Below are positions 40,806 to 48,829 of a stretch of DNA of 64,000 nucleotides, piece after piece (positions within the stretch are counted from its first letter, which is position 1; every line of letters starts with the position of its first letter). The notes beneath the pieces are model-generated. The model did not search any database, was not told the DNA's origin, and worked only from the letters and a program-made list of their open reading frames with translations. This DNA is from Microbacteriaceae bacterium (GTDB lineage: Bacteria; Actinomycetota; Actinomycetes; Actinomycetales; Microbacteriaceae): NCBI GenBank assembly GCA_027490915.1, contig JAIXXG010000133.1, positions 17,713 to 81,712 of the forward strand, read 5' to 3'. Both the position numbers and the translations under genes were made by a program.

Positions 40806-40827
40806 GCCCGCTAGCCCGCGCGCCAGC
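40806..40827. repeat. 22-bp direct repeat, copy 2 (contains the tag stop)
   Basis: Identical to 40749-40770. Read on the reverse strand, the CTAG supplies the stop of tag and the flanking bases encode its last residues. Convergent genes thus end in the same repeated word. Confidence 0.8.
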
Positions 40828-41401
40828 AGCCCGCGAGGTGGTCGTCGACGAGCCCCGCGGACTGCATGAGGGCATAGGTCGTCGTGGGGCCGACGAATCG
40901 CAGGCCGCGCGCTTTGAGGGCGCGGGCGAGCGCGATGGATTCCGCGGTCGTGGCGGGCAGCTCGTCGAGCCGAGCGGGGCGGTCGCCCGGGGTGCGCGGC
41001 GCGGGGCGGTGGCTCCAGACGAGCGTGTCGAGACCGCCCGGCTCGTCGGCGAGCCAGTCGCGCAGCACCCGGGCGTTGGCGATCGTCGCCTCGATCTTGG
41101 CCCGATTGCGGATGATGCCCTCGTCGGCCATGAGGCGGGCGACGTCGGCATCGTCGTAGTCGGCGACGCGGTTCCAGTCGAAGCCGTCGAACGCGCGCCG
41201 GAAGCCCTCCCGCCGGCGGAGGATGGTGATCCACGACAGCCCGCTCTGGAAGGCCTCGAGGCTCAGCTTCTCGTAGAGGGCGCGGTCGCCGTGCAGCGCC
41301 ATGCCCCACTCGTCGTCGTGGTAGCGCTCGTAGATCGGGTCGGCGCCGACCCACGCGCAGCGGGGGCGGCCGTCGTCGCCGCGACGCAGGCTCCTGCTCA
41401 C
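40811..41401 (-). CDS. tag: DNA-3-methyladenine glycosylase I
   Basis: 196 residues from a GTG at 41399-41401 overlapping the ogt stop (GTGA). The zinc ligands of Tag are visible: Cys in RCAWVGADPIYERYH, His in YHDDEWG, and His and Cys in LVDDHLAGCW. SFQSGLSWITIL-like AFQSGLSWITILRRREGFR is the conserved core. It removes 3-methyladenine from DNA. Coupled with ogt it forms an alkylation-repair pair. Confidence 0.95.
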   Translation of the reverse strand: MSRSLRRGDDGRPRCAWVGADPIYERYHDDEWGMALHGDRALYEKLSLEAFQSGLSWITILRRREGFRRAFDGFDWNRVADYDDADVARLMADEGIIRNRAKIEATIANARVLRDWLADEPGGLDTLVWSHRPAPRTPGDRPARLDELPATTAESIALARALKARGLRFVGPTTTYALMQSAGLVDDHLAGCWRAG

Positions 41402-41898
41402 CGGTGGGCGATTCCCTCGTGATCGAGCAGCCAGGCCTTCGTCGTGATGCCGTCGCCCGCGCTGTAGCCGGTGATGCGGCCGTCGCCCGCCAGCACCCTG
41501 TGGCAGGGGATCAGCAGCGGCACCGGGTTGGCTCCGACCGCGCCGCCGACTGCACGGCCCGCCGTCGCGCGGCCGGTCGCCCGCCCGAGCTCGCCGTAGC
41601 CCCGCACCGCCCCGAACGGGATCTGCTGGAGCTGCTGCCAGATCTGCTGCTGGAAGGGCGTGCCGTCGACGCGGACGGGCACGGTGAACGTGCGGCGCTG
41701 CCCGCCGAAGTACTCGGCCAGCTCGGCGGCGGCCTGCCGCAGCACCGGGGTGGGGTGCTCGGGCCGGCCGTCGGTCGACAGTCGACCGGCCGTGGCGATC
41801 TCGAGCCGGGTCACCGCCTCGGTATCGCCGAGCAGCGCGATGCGGCCGAGGGGAGAGTCGATGACGAGCAGCCCCGAGGGGGCGGGAGGAGTGGGCAT
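41398..41898 (-). CDS. Methylated-DNA--protein-cysteine methyltransferase
   Basis: 166 residues. The methyl-accepting Cys lies in LLIPCHRVLAGDGRITGYSAG, with the winged helix before it (FQQQIWQQLQQIPFGAVRGYGELG). It repairs O6-alkylguanine by suicidal transfer to itself. A single-domain Ogt-type enzyme, no Ada domain. It precedes tag with a GTGA overlap. Confidence 0.95.
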   Translation of the reverse strand: MPTPPAPSGLLVIDSPLGRIALLGDTEAVTRLEIATAGRLSTDGRPEHPTPVLRQAAAELAEYFGGQRRTFTVPVRVDGTPFQQQIWQQLQQIPFGAVRGYGELGRATGRATAGRAVGGAVGANPVPLLIPCHRVLAGDGRITGYSAGDGITTKAWLLDHEGIAHR

Positions 41899-41996
41899 GC
41901 ACCGAGGCTAGTCGCGGTGAGCATCCGTGACCGGCGGTTTTCGGACATCGGGATGGCGGCCGTCGAGCGCACAGCGGGGGAGGGGAGGATGGGACC

Positions 41997-42971
41997 ATGA
42001 CCGCGATGCCCCTGCGCCCCCTGGGCGGCTCCGACCTGCTCGTCTCTGCCGTCGGCCTCGGCTGCAACAACTTCGGCCGTCCGGGCTCGGCGACCGAGGA
42101 TCAGCCCGGCACCGACCGCGTGCTGCACGCCGCGATCGAGCACGGCATCACGCTGCTCGACACGGCCGAGATGTACGGCTACGCGCACGGCCGCAGCGAA
42201 GAGATGATGGGCCGCGCGCTCGTCGGGCGTCGCGATCAGGTCGTGATCGCGACGAAGTTCGGCCACGCGGAGTTCACGAACCCCGACCTTCCGGGTGTGC
42301 CGCCCGCGTCGCGGCGGTACATCCGCGCGGCGATCGAGGGCTCGCTGCGGCGTCTCGGAACCGACTACGTCGACCTGTATCAGCTGCACACGCCCGACCC
42401 CACGACCCCGATCGACGAGACCCTCGCGGCTCTGCACGAGCTCGTGGATGAGGGGAAGGTGCGCGCCATCGGACACTCGAACCTGACAGCCGCGCAGACC
42501 GTCGCGGCCGACGACGCGGCGCGCGCCGGCGCCCACCCGCCCTTCGTGTCGGCCCAGCTCGAGTACAGCCTGCTCGTGCGCGACGCCGACGCGCTGCTGC
42601 CGATGCTCGTCGAGCGCGGGATCGGGCTGCTGCCGTACTTCCCGCTCGCGAACGGCCTGTTCACCGGCAAGTTCACGCGCGAGGGCGGCCCGGCCGACAG
42701 CCGGATCATGCGCCAGCGCCCGCACGTGGCGACCGATGCGCCGTGGGATGCGATCGAGGCGTTCCGCGATCTTGCCGCCGATCGCGAGGTCGGGATGCTC
42801 GAGGCGACGATGGGGTGGCTGCTCAGCCGTCCGGCCTTGGCCTCGGTGATCGCGGGAGCCACGACGGTCGATCAGGTCGCGCAGAACGCCGCGGCCGCCA
42901 CGGCGTGGACCCCCGATGCGGAGGCGCTCGCGACGATCGACCGGCTCTTCCCGCCGCCGGTCGGCAGCTGA
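41997..42971 (+). CDS. Aldo/keto reductase
   Basis: 324 residues, TIM barrel. The tetrad is seen as Asp and Tyr in LLDTAEMYGYAHG, Lys in VVIATKFGH and His in DLYQLHTPDP. It would reduce an aldehyde or ketone with NADPH. GGAGGATGGGACC precedes the ATG. The substrate is unknown; it stands alone between reverse genes. Confidence 0.92.
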   Translation: MTAMPLRPLGGSDLLVSAVGLGCNNFGRPGSATEDQPGTDRVLHAAIEHGITLLDTAEMYGYAHGRSEEMMGRALVGRRDQVVIATKFGHAEFTNPDLPGVPPASRRYIRAAIEGSLRRLGTDYVDLYQLHTPDPTTPIDETLAALHELVDEGKVRAIGHSNLTAAQTVAADDAARAGAHPPFVSAQLEYSLLVRDADALLPMLVERGIGLLPYFPLANGLFTGKFTREGGPADSRIMRQRPHVATDAPWDAIEAFRDLAADREVGMLEATMGWLLSRPALASVIAGATTVDQVAQNAAAATAWTPDAEALATIDRLFPPPVGS

Positions 42972-42986
42972 GCGGCGGCGCCTGAG

Positions 42987-44048
42987 CTACGGCGCCGGCG
43001 CCGCGTCGCCCGGCGCGAGCGGCTGCGGGTCGATGTTGAGGTCCTTGTCGAGCGCCGCGGCCTCCTCGTTCAGGGCCGTGAACTCTTCCACCAGGGCGTT
43101 GTACGTGTCGATCTTCGCGTTCGTCGCCTCGATCGAGCGCGTCAGGGCGGCCTGACGATCGAGCAGCGCCTGGCGATCGCGCTGGAAGGCCGACTGGCTC
43201 GTGTAGCCGCCGGGTCGCGCGGCGCGCGCGTTGAAGGCCGCGATGTCGGCCTCGAGCACCGCCGCCACCTGCTCGGCCGCGGCCTGCTCGGCGTCGATCT
43301 CGGCGCTCAGGCGGTCGATCTCGGCACTCAGGCGCTCGAGCTCGGCCTGCAGCTCGAGGAAGATGGCCTCCACCTGCTTCCACAGAGCGACGACCTGCGC
43401 GCGATCGTCGAAGTAGCGCGCATAGTGCTGCTCGAGCACCTCCGGGATCGTCTCGAGCTCGGTGCCGACGATCGCGTACAGCTCGGGGATGCGCGAATCG
43501 GGGTCGGCTGCCTCGTACGCTGCGATGCGCTCGACCAGCTCGCTCTCGGCGGGCACGGCGGCGAACGCCTCCTCGAGCGGCGCCACCAGGGCCGCCTGCT
43601 CCTCCGCCGACAGCCGGCTCCACGCCGCGTGCAGCATCTCGTGCGCGGCGACGACCACCTCGAACTCGTCGAGATCGACGTTCGTGATGTCGAAGAGGTA
43701 GATGCGTCCGTCGGCGAGCGTATAGCACCCGAGCACGCCGATGCCGACCTCGGCCTGCGCGCACACGCGATCGAACTCGCCGTCGGGCAGCACCTGCGGG
43801 GTGCTCGCGTAGAACAGGAAGCGCCCGTGATCGCTCATCGCGCCGCGGGTCGCGTAGCCCGCGATCGCCGGAGTCGGGTCGTACTGCCAGTACGCCACCA
43901 GGTCGCCCACCGTGCGCGGGTTGGCGACCGCCCAGCCGGCCGTGCCGAGCAGGGCGGCCTGCAGCGCGATGCAGACTGAGGCGAGACCCACGAGCAGCGC
44001 CCGGCCGACGCGGGCGCCGCGCGATCGGGGCGGGGGAGGGGCGCTCAT
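42987..44048 (-). CDS. Membrane-anchored HExxH protein with coiled coil
   Basis: 353 residues from ATG 44046-44048 (an in-frame GTG adds three). One membrane span (about 14-40), an extracellular domain with two Cys (VCAQAEVGIGVLGC) and HEMLH at 136-140, a downstream ELYAIVGTELE (about 186-196) that might give the third Glu ligand of a gluzincin, a long coiled coil (about 220-330, LQAELERLSAEIDRLSAEID) and a Pro/Ala tail. It looks like a zinc metallopeptidase at the cell surface with a stalk. I do not know a substrate. It is convergent with the aldo/keto reductase. Confidence 0.7.
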   Translation of the reverse strand: MSAPPPPRSRGARVGRALLVGLASVCIALQAALLGTAGWAVANPRTVGDLVAYWQYDPTPAIAGYATRGAMSDHGRFLFYASTPQVLPDGEFDRVCAQAEVGIGVLGCYTLADGRIYLFDITNVDLDEFEVVVAAHEMLHAAWSRLSAEEQAALVAPLEEAFAAVPAESELVERIAAYEAADPDSRIPELYAIVGTELETIPEVLEQHYARYFDDRAQVVALWKQVEAIFLELQAELERLSAEIDRLSAEIDAEQAAAEQVAAVLEADIAAFNARAARPGGYTSQSAFQRDRQALLDRQAALTRSIEATNAKIDTYNALVEEFTALNEEAAALDKDLNIDPQPLAPGDAAPAP

Positions 44049-44076
44049 GTCTGCCACGCTACCGGCGCGGCGCCCC

Positions 44077-44691
44077 TCAGTTCGCGAGCACCGCGATCGC
44101 GGCGTTGAGTGTCGTGACGTAGAGCGCCCAGAACCAGGCGGGCAGCAGCAGCGCGGCGGCGAGGCGGCTGATGTCGCCCGCGCGGATGATCGTGGCCAGG
44201 ATCACGATGTCGAGCACCACGATCAGCACGAGGGCCGCCCACAGCCCCGGAGCGCCCAGCAGCGCTCCGAGTCCGAAGAAGGCCGGCATCCAGAGGGCGT
44301 GCAGCACGAGGTGGGCCGTGTAGAGGCGCAGGCCGCGCGAGCGGGCGGACGAGTCGGGCGCCCGCCAGAGCAGCCACCCCGCGATCGCGATGAGGGCGGA
44401 GAGCCCCGCCCACACCGGACCGAAGACCGCGTCGGGGGGCGTGAACATGGGCTTCGGCGCGGCCGCGTACCACCCCTCGATCGCGGCGCCGGCGACGAGG
44501 GCGCCGAGCGCTCCGACCGCGGCGGCGAGGGCCAGCAGCGTGACGAGCACAGCGCCCGACCGGGTGCCGCGACGGCCCTCGGCGACGGGCGCGAACGGGC
44601 GGTCGACGGCGGGGGATGCGGCGGCCGAGCTGTGCGGGCGGGCGAGCATGCGCTCCGCATCCGCGCGGTCGCCCGATCGCATCGTGGTCAC
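44077..44691 (-). CDS. TspO/MBR family protein, divergent copy
   Basis: 204 residues from a GTG at 44689-44691 with GGAGGAG just upstream; a longer frame begins at 44766. A polar N-terminus of about 50 residues precedes five membrane helices. It has the TspO signature in altered form: GWYAAAPKPMFTPP and LYTAHLVLHALWMPAFF, where canonical proteins have WTPP and Q..LN..WSPLFF. TspO proteins bind porphyrins or cholesterol-like ligands; the changes suggest altered binding. A canonical paralogue is encoded immediately upstream. Confidence 0.82.
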   Translation of the reverse strand: MTTMRSGDRADAERMLARPHSSAAASPAVDRPFAPVAEGRRGTRSGAVLVTLLALAAAVGALGALVAGAAIEGWYAAAPKPMFTPPDAVFGPVWAGLSALIAIAGWLLWRAPDSSARSRGLRLYTAHLVLHALWMPAFFGLGALLGAPGLWAALVLIVVLDIVILATIIRAGDISRLAAALLLPAWFWALYVTTLNAAIAVLAN

Positions 44692-44800
44692 TGCTCCTCC
44701 TTCCGCAACCAGGGGAGAGTAGAGGGCGTTCCTCCGAGCATCCTGCGCGCGGCCTGCGCGCCGCATCAGTGCCGCCCCAGCAGCAGCACCGCTGGGAGGC

Positions 44801-45310
44801 TCAGTTCAGCAGCGCGATGCCGACCGTGAGAGAGGCGGCGTACATCACCCAGAGCAGGTACGGAACCATGATGACCGCGGCGACGCGGCGGATCGGCCAG
44901 AACTCGGCGATCGTGGCGGCGATCGCGACGAGCAGCAGCATGTGCACGGTCAGCGACAGCCAGGTCGCGGTCTCGCCGATGACGGGGTACAGGGCGAAGA
45001 ACAGGGGCGACCAGATCGCGTTCAGCACGAGCTGCACCACGTAGAGCGTGAGGGCCCGCTCGACGCGGCGGCGCCGGCGCTCCCGCCAGATGAGCCACGC
45101 GGCCACCGAGGTCGCGAGGTACAGAACGGTCCACACCGCGGCGAACACCCAGTTCGGCGGCGTCCACTCGGGTCGCACGGCCTCGGCGTACCAGCCCTGG
45201 ATGTAGGGCTGCGAGATCGCCGAGCCGAGCTGGGCCGAAGCTACGTTGACCCCGACGATGAGGCCGAGCACGAGCGCGGAGAGCGCGACCGCCCGCGTGT
45301 TGCCGCGCAC
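44801..45310 (-). CDS. TspO/MBR family protein
   Basis: 169 residues with five helices. Canonical motifs GWYAEAVRPEWTPPNWVFAAVWTVLY and LYVVQLVLNAIWSPLFF (each under 27 residues, written here only as anchors WTPP, WTVLY, QLVLN, WSPLFF) place it in the tryptophan-rich sensory protein family, which binds porphyrins and is linked to oxidative stress. GTG start two bases after the oxidase stop, so it is co-transcribed with the amine-oxidase gene. Confidence 0.9.
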   Translation of the reverse strand: MRGNTRAVALSALVLGLIVGVNVASAQLGSAISQPYIQGWYAEAVRPEWTPPNWVFAAVWTVLYLATSVAAWLIWRERRRRRVERALTLYVVQLVLNAIWSPLFFALYPVIGETATWLSLTVHMLLLVAIAATIAEFWPIRRVAAVIMVPYLLWVMYAASLTVGIALLN

Positions 45311-45312
45311 GG

Positions 45313-46680
45313 TCAGTGCCCGATGAGGGGGCTCATGGCGCGGGCGATGAGGGAGGCGCGGCCTGTGGCACGCTCTTCAGCATCGGCAGCGGTCATGGCA
45401 AGCAGTCCAGCGTTCGCACCCGCGAATCGTAGCGGCTCGGGCTCCCAGTTCGGCGAGCGATGGTTCACCCACGGCAGGCGGGTGAGCGCGGTGTCGTGAC
45501 CGGTGATGAGGTCGGCCAAGGTGCGTCCGGCCAGGTTGGTGGTCGAGAGCCCGTCACCGACGTAGCCGCCCGCCCCGCCGATGCCCGTGGTCGGGTCGTA
45601 CGACACGCTCGCGTGCCAGTCGCGCGGCACGCCGAGAGGGCCTCCCCAGCGGTGCTCCGCCTCGAGCGGGGGCAGCTGCGGGAACATCTCCCGCAGGGTC
45701 GCGAGCAGGTGCTCGAAGACGCGCTCGACGCGGTCGTACTCGGGGCGGATCGCGCTTCCCCAGTGGTAGCGGGCGCCACGACCGCCGAACGCGATGCGGT
45801 TGTCAGCCGTGCGCTGCCCGTAGATGATGAGGTGGCGCCCGTCGGAGAACGTCTGGCCGTGCTCGATGCCGAGCTCGTCCCACACGGCGTCGTCGAGCGG
45901 CTGCGTCGCGATCATGAGCGAGTAGAGGGGCAGGATGCGCCGCTTCAGCTGCGCCGTCGCCGCACCGTAGCCCTCCAGGGCGAGCACGATGTGGCGCGCG
46001 CGCACGGTGCCGCGGTCGGTGTGCACGACCCCGGGCTCCCATCGCTCGACAGTGGTGCCCTCGGCGATCGTGGCGCCGCGCGCCTCGACCGCCCGGGCGA
46101 GGCCGCGCACGAGCGCCGCCGGGTGCACGCGCGCGCAGGCGGGGTCGTACACCGCTCCGCGGGCTTCCCGGGCCCGCACCTGCTCCGCACCCCAGAGCTC
46201 GAGCTCGTCGACCCCGAACTCCCGCGCCGCGGCGACCTCCTGCTGCGCCGACCGCCACTGCGTGTCGCTGCGTGCGAAGACGATCGTGCCGCCCCGGCGG
46301 TAGTCGCAGTCGATGCCCGCCTCGGCGGCCGCCCGGCCGACCTCATCGACGGTGTCGACCATGGCCCGTCGCATCGCGACGGCGGCGTCGTGCCCGTGCC
46401 GCGCGGCGAGCGCGGAGGCCGAGGCGGGGAAGAGCGCGCTCGCCCAGCCCCCGTTGCGCCCGGAGGCGCCGAATCCGGCGATCGCCTTCTCGAGCAGCGT
46501 GATGCGCAGGCTCGGGTCGCGCCGCTGCAGCTCGTACGCCGTCCACAGGCCCGTCAGCCCGGCCCCGACGATCGCGACATCGGTGTCGATGTCGCCGTCG
46601 AGGGCCGGGCGCGGGGTGAGGTCGTCGTCGACGGTCGCATGCCAGAAGCTGAGCGAGCGCGGGTCGAACGTGGTGCTCAG
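45313..46680 (-). CDS. FAD-dependent amine oxidase (PuuB/DadA-like), probable CTG start
   Basis: 455 residues. The FAD Rossmann motif VAIVGAGLTGLW begins at about residue 35; ASGRNGGWASALFP and GGAGGYVGDGLSTTNLAG follow the D-amino-acid oxidase/gamma-glutamylputrescine oxidase pattern. No ATG, GTG or TTG exists in frame between the aminotransferase stop and the Rossmann motif; CTG at 46678-46680 with GGAGG five bases upstream is the best start. It would oxidise an amine with O2 to an aldehyde. With the aminotransferase and aldehyde dehydrogenase it fits putrescine breakdown. Confidence 0.85.
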   Translation of the reverse strand: MSTTFDPRSLSFWHATVDDDLTPRPALDGDIDTDVAIVGAGLTGLWTAYELQRRDPSLRITLLEKAIAGFGASGRNGGWASALFPASASALAARHGHDAAVAMRRAMVDTVDEVGRAAAEAGIDCDYRRGGTIVFARSDTQWRSAQQEVAAAREFGVDELELWGAEQVRAREARGAVYDPACARVHPAALVRGLARAVEARGATIAEGTTVERWEPGVVHTDRGTVRARHIVLALEGYGAATAQLKRRILPLYSLMIATQPLDDAVWDELGIEHGQTFSDGRHLIIYGQRTADNRIAFGGRGARYHWGSAIRPEYDRVERVFEHLLATLREMFPQLPPLEAEHRWGGPLGVPRDWHASVSYDPTTGIGGAGGYVGDGLSTTNLAGRTLADLITGHDTALTRLPWVNHRSPNWEPEPLRFAGANAGLLAMTAADAEERATGRASLIARAMSPLIGH

Positions 46681-46724
46681 GGCATCCTCCGGCGTTGGTG
46701 CGGCGGCCGGTCGTGCGGCCGGGG

Positions 46725-48146
46725 TCAGAGTCGGTTCGACGCCTCGGTGAGCACCGACCGCAGGATGCGCTCGATCTCGTCGAACTCGGCCGGGCCGATC
46801 GTCAGCGGCGGCGCGAGCTGGATGACGGGGTCTCCCCGGTCGTCGGCGCGGCAGTACAGGCCCGCGTCGAACAGCGCCTTCGACAGGAAGCCGCGCAGCA
46901 GGCGCTCCGACTCGTCGGCGTTGAAGGTCTCCTTCGTCTCCTTGTTCTTGACGAGCTCGATGCCGAAGAAGTAGCCCTCGCCGCGTACGTCGCCGACGAT
47001 GGGCAGGTCGCGCAGCCGCTCGAGCGCCGCCCGGAACTTCGGCGAGTTCTCGCGCACGTGGGCGAGAATCCCCTCCTCCTCCATGATGGCCAGGTTCTCG
47101 AGCGCGACGGCGGCCGACACCGGATGCCCGGCGAAGGTGTAGCCGTGGTAGAACGCGGTCTGCCCGTGCTTGAAGGGCTCGTAGATGCGGTCGCTGACGA
47201 TCATGGCGCCGAGCGGCGAGTATCCGCTCGTGAGGCCCTTCGCCGAGGTGATGATGTCGGGAACGTAGCCGAGCGCGGTGCAGGCGAACATCTCGCCGAT
47301 GCGGCCGTAGGCGCAGATGACCTCGTCGCTGACGAGCAGCACGTCGTACTGGTCGCAGATCTCGCGCACGCGCTGGAAGTAGCCGGGGGGCGGCGGGAAG
47401 CAGCCGCCCGAGTTCTGCACCGGCTCGAGGAACACGGCCGCGACCGTGTCGGGGCCCTCGAACAGGATGGCCTCCTCGATGCGGTTGGCGGCCCACTGGC
47501 CGAACTCCTCGAGCGAGCCGTGGAAGCCCATCTCCTCGGCGCGGTAGTAGTTGGTGTTCGGCACGCGGAACCCGCCCGGGGTCAGCGGCTCGAACATCTC
47601 CTTCATGCCCGGGATGCCCGTGATCGCGAGGGCGCCCTGGGGGGTGCCGTGGTACGCGATCGCGCGCGAGATGACCTTGTGCTTCATGGGCTTGCCGGTG
47701 AGCTTGAAGTACTGCTTCGCGAGCTTCCAGGCCGACTCCACGGCCTCGCCACCGCCGGTGGTGAAGAACACGCGGTTGAGGTCGCCCGGGGCGTAATCGG
47801 CGAGCTTGTCAGCGAGCTCGATGGCGGTGGGGTGGGCGTACGACCAGAGCGGGAAGAACGCGAGCTCCTCCGCCTGCTTGCGCGCCGCCTCCGCCAGCCG
47901 CTCGCGACCGTGGCCGACCTGCACGACGAACAGGCCCGACAGGCCGTCGATGTACTTGCGGCCCTGGGAGTCGTAGACGTGGTGGCCCTCGCCGCGCACG
48001 ATGATGGGCACGCCGTTGCCGGCCTCCATGCCGCTCTGCCGGGCGAAGTGCATCCAGAGGTGGTCTTTCGCCTTCTGCTGCAGGTCGGCCTCGGTGGCCG
48101 CATCGAGCGCCGCGCCCGCGGGCGCGATCGGGGCGTCGATCGTCAT
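46725..48146 (-). CDS. Class III aminotransferase (putrescine/GABA type)
   Basis: 473 residues from ATG 48144-48146 (GAGAGAG upstream). PLP Lys lies in ITSAKGLTSGYSPLGAM, and LLVSDEVICAYGRIG is the Asp-containing cofactor segment. A longer start at 48242 (ATGA overlap with the Lrp gene, adding 32 residues rich in His) is possible. It is closest in style to putrescine-pyruvate or beta-alanine/GABA aminotransferases, moving an amino group from a diamine or omega-amino acid to pyruvate or a keto acid. Neighbours support polyamine use. Confidence 0.88.
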   Translation of the reverse strand: MTIDAPIAPAGAALDAATEADLQQKAKDHLWMHFARQSGMEAGNGVPIIVRGEGHHVYDSQGRKYIDGLSGLFVVQVGHGRERLAEAARKQAEELAFFPLWSYAHPTAIELADKLADYAPGDLNRVFFTTGGGEAVESAWKLAKQYFKLTGKPMKHKVISRAIAYHGTPQGALAITGIPGMKEMFEPLTPGGFRVPNTNYYRAEEMGFHGSLEEFGQWAANRIEEAILFEGPDTVAAVFLEPVQNSGGCFPPPPGYFQRVREICDQYDVLLVSDEVICAYGRIGEMFACTALGYVPDIITSAKGLTSGYSPLGAMIVSDRIYEPFKHGQTAFYHGYTFAGHPVSAAVALENLAIMEEEGILAHVRENSPKFRAALERLRDLPIVGDVRGEGYFFGIELVKNKETKETFNADESERLLRGFLSKALFDAGLYCRADDRGDPVIQLAPPLTIGPAEFDEIERILRSVLTEASNRL

Positions 48147-48238
48147 GGTGTGCTCTCTCTCATGGTGGTGCGGCGCCGCGTGGTGCTTCGTGGGCTCGGC
48201 GGTCGCCAGCGTGGTCGCGGACTTCTTGCGGAAGATGC

Positions 48239-48706
48239 TCATCGGGTTCCCCAGTTGTAGTGCTGCTTGTGGAGTCTCAGGTAGACGAAGGTCTCGGTGG
48301 ATTGCACACCCTCGATCGCGCGGATGCGGGTGTTGAGCAGCTCGATCAGGTCGTCGTCGTCCTCGCAGACGACCTCGGCCAGGATGTCGAAGCTGCCGGC
48401 GGTGAGCACGACGTAGTCGACGGCGCGCAGCTGGCTCAGCTCGTCGGCCACGCGGCGGGTGTCGCCCGCCACGCGAACGCCGATCATCGCCTGCCGGAAG
48501 AACCCGAGCTGCATCGGGTCGGTGACGGCGACGACCTGCATGACGCCCGCGTCGGTGAGCTTCTGCACGCGCTGCCGCACCGCGGCCTCGCTGAGGCCGA
48601 CCGCCTTGCCGATCTCGGCATAGGAGCGTCGACCGTCGGTCTGCAGCTGCTCGACGATCGCCTTCGACACCTCATCGAGGTGCATCGGCTTGCTCCGCGG
48701 TGCCAT
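48239..48706 (-). CDS. Lrp/AsnC family regulator
   Basis: 155 residues: winged HTH (DEVSKAIVEQLQTDGRRSYAEIGKAV is longer than needed; key part SYAEIGKAVGLSEAAVRQRV, about 28-48) and a RAM ligand domain (about 70-145). It probably senses an amino acid or amine and controls the adjacent aminotransferase and the divergent aldehyde dehydrogenase. An inverted repeat lies in the 123-bp intergenic region. Confidence 0.9.
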   Translation of the reverse strand: MAPRSKPMHLDEVSKAIVEQLQTDGRRSYAEIGKAVGLSEAAVRQRVQKLTDAGVMQVVAVTDPMQLGFFRQAMIGVRVAGDTRRVADELSQLRAVDYVVLTAGSFDILAEVVCEDDDDLIELLNTRIRAIEGVQSTETFVYLRLHKQHYNWGTR

Positions 48707-48730
48707 GGCCCGATTCTGGCAGTCTCAACG

Positions 48731-48751
48731 GCGGATTACAAGTGAATCCGC
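48731..48751. promoter_or_regulatory. Inverted repeat in the Lrp-aldehyde dehydrogenase intergenic region
   Basis: Arms GCGGATT and AATCCGC around ACAAGTG, 7 of 7 pairs, between the Lrp start and the dehydrogenase promoter. A further AATCCG half-site lies 32 bp downstream (48777-48782), about three helical turns away. This spacing is typical of Lrp-family arrays, so I read it as the Lrp operator. Confidence 0.55.
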
Positions 48752-48817
48752 ACGCAATCGGCCATCTTCGCCGCGGAATCCGTCGCGAGCGGGCTGGATG
48801 CGCGCCGTGAGCCGCGG

Positions 48818-48823
48818 TACAGT
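48818..48823 (+). promoter_or_regulatory. -10 box for the aldehyde dehydrogenase gene, leaderless
   Basis: TACAGT six bases before the ATG at 48830, with no Shine-Dalgarno. Transcription probably begins at the ATG. Confidence 0.5.
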
Positions 48824-48829
48824 GGCGCC

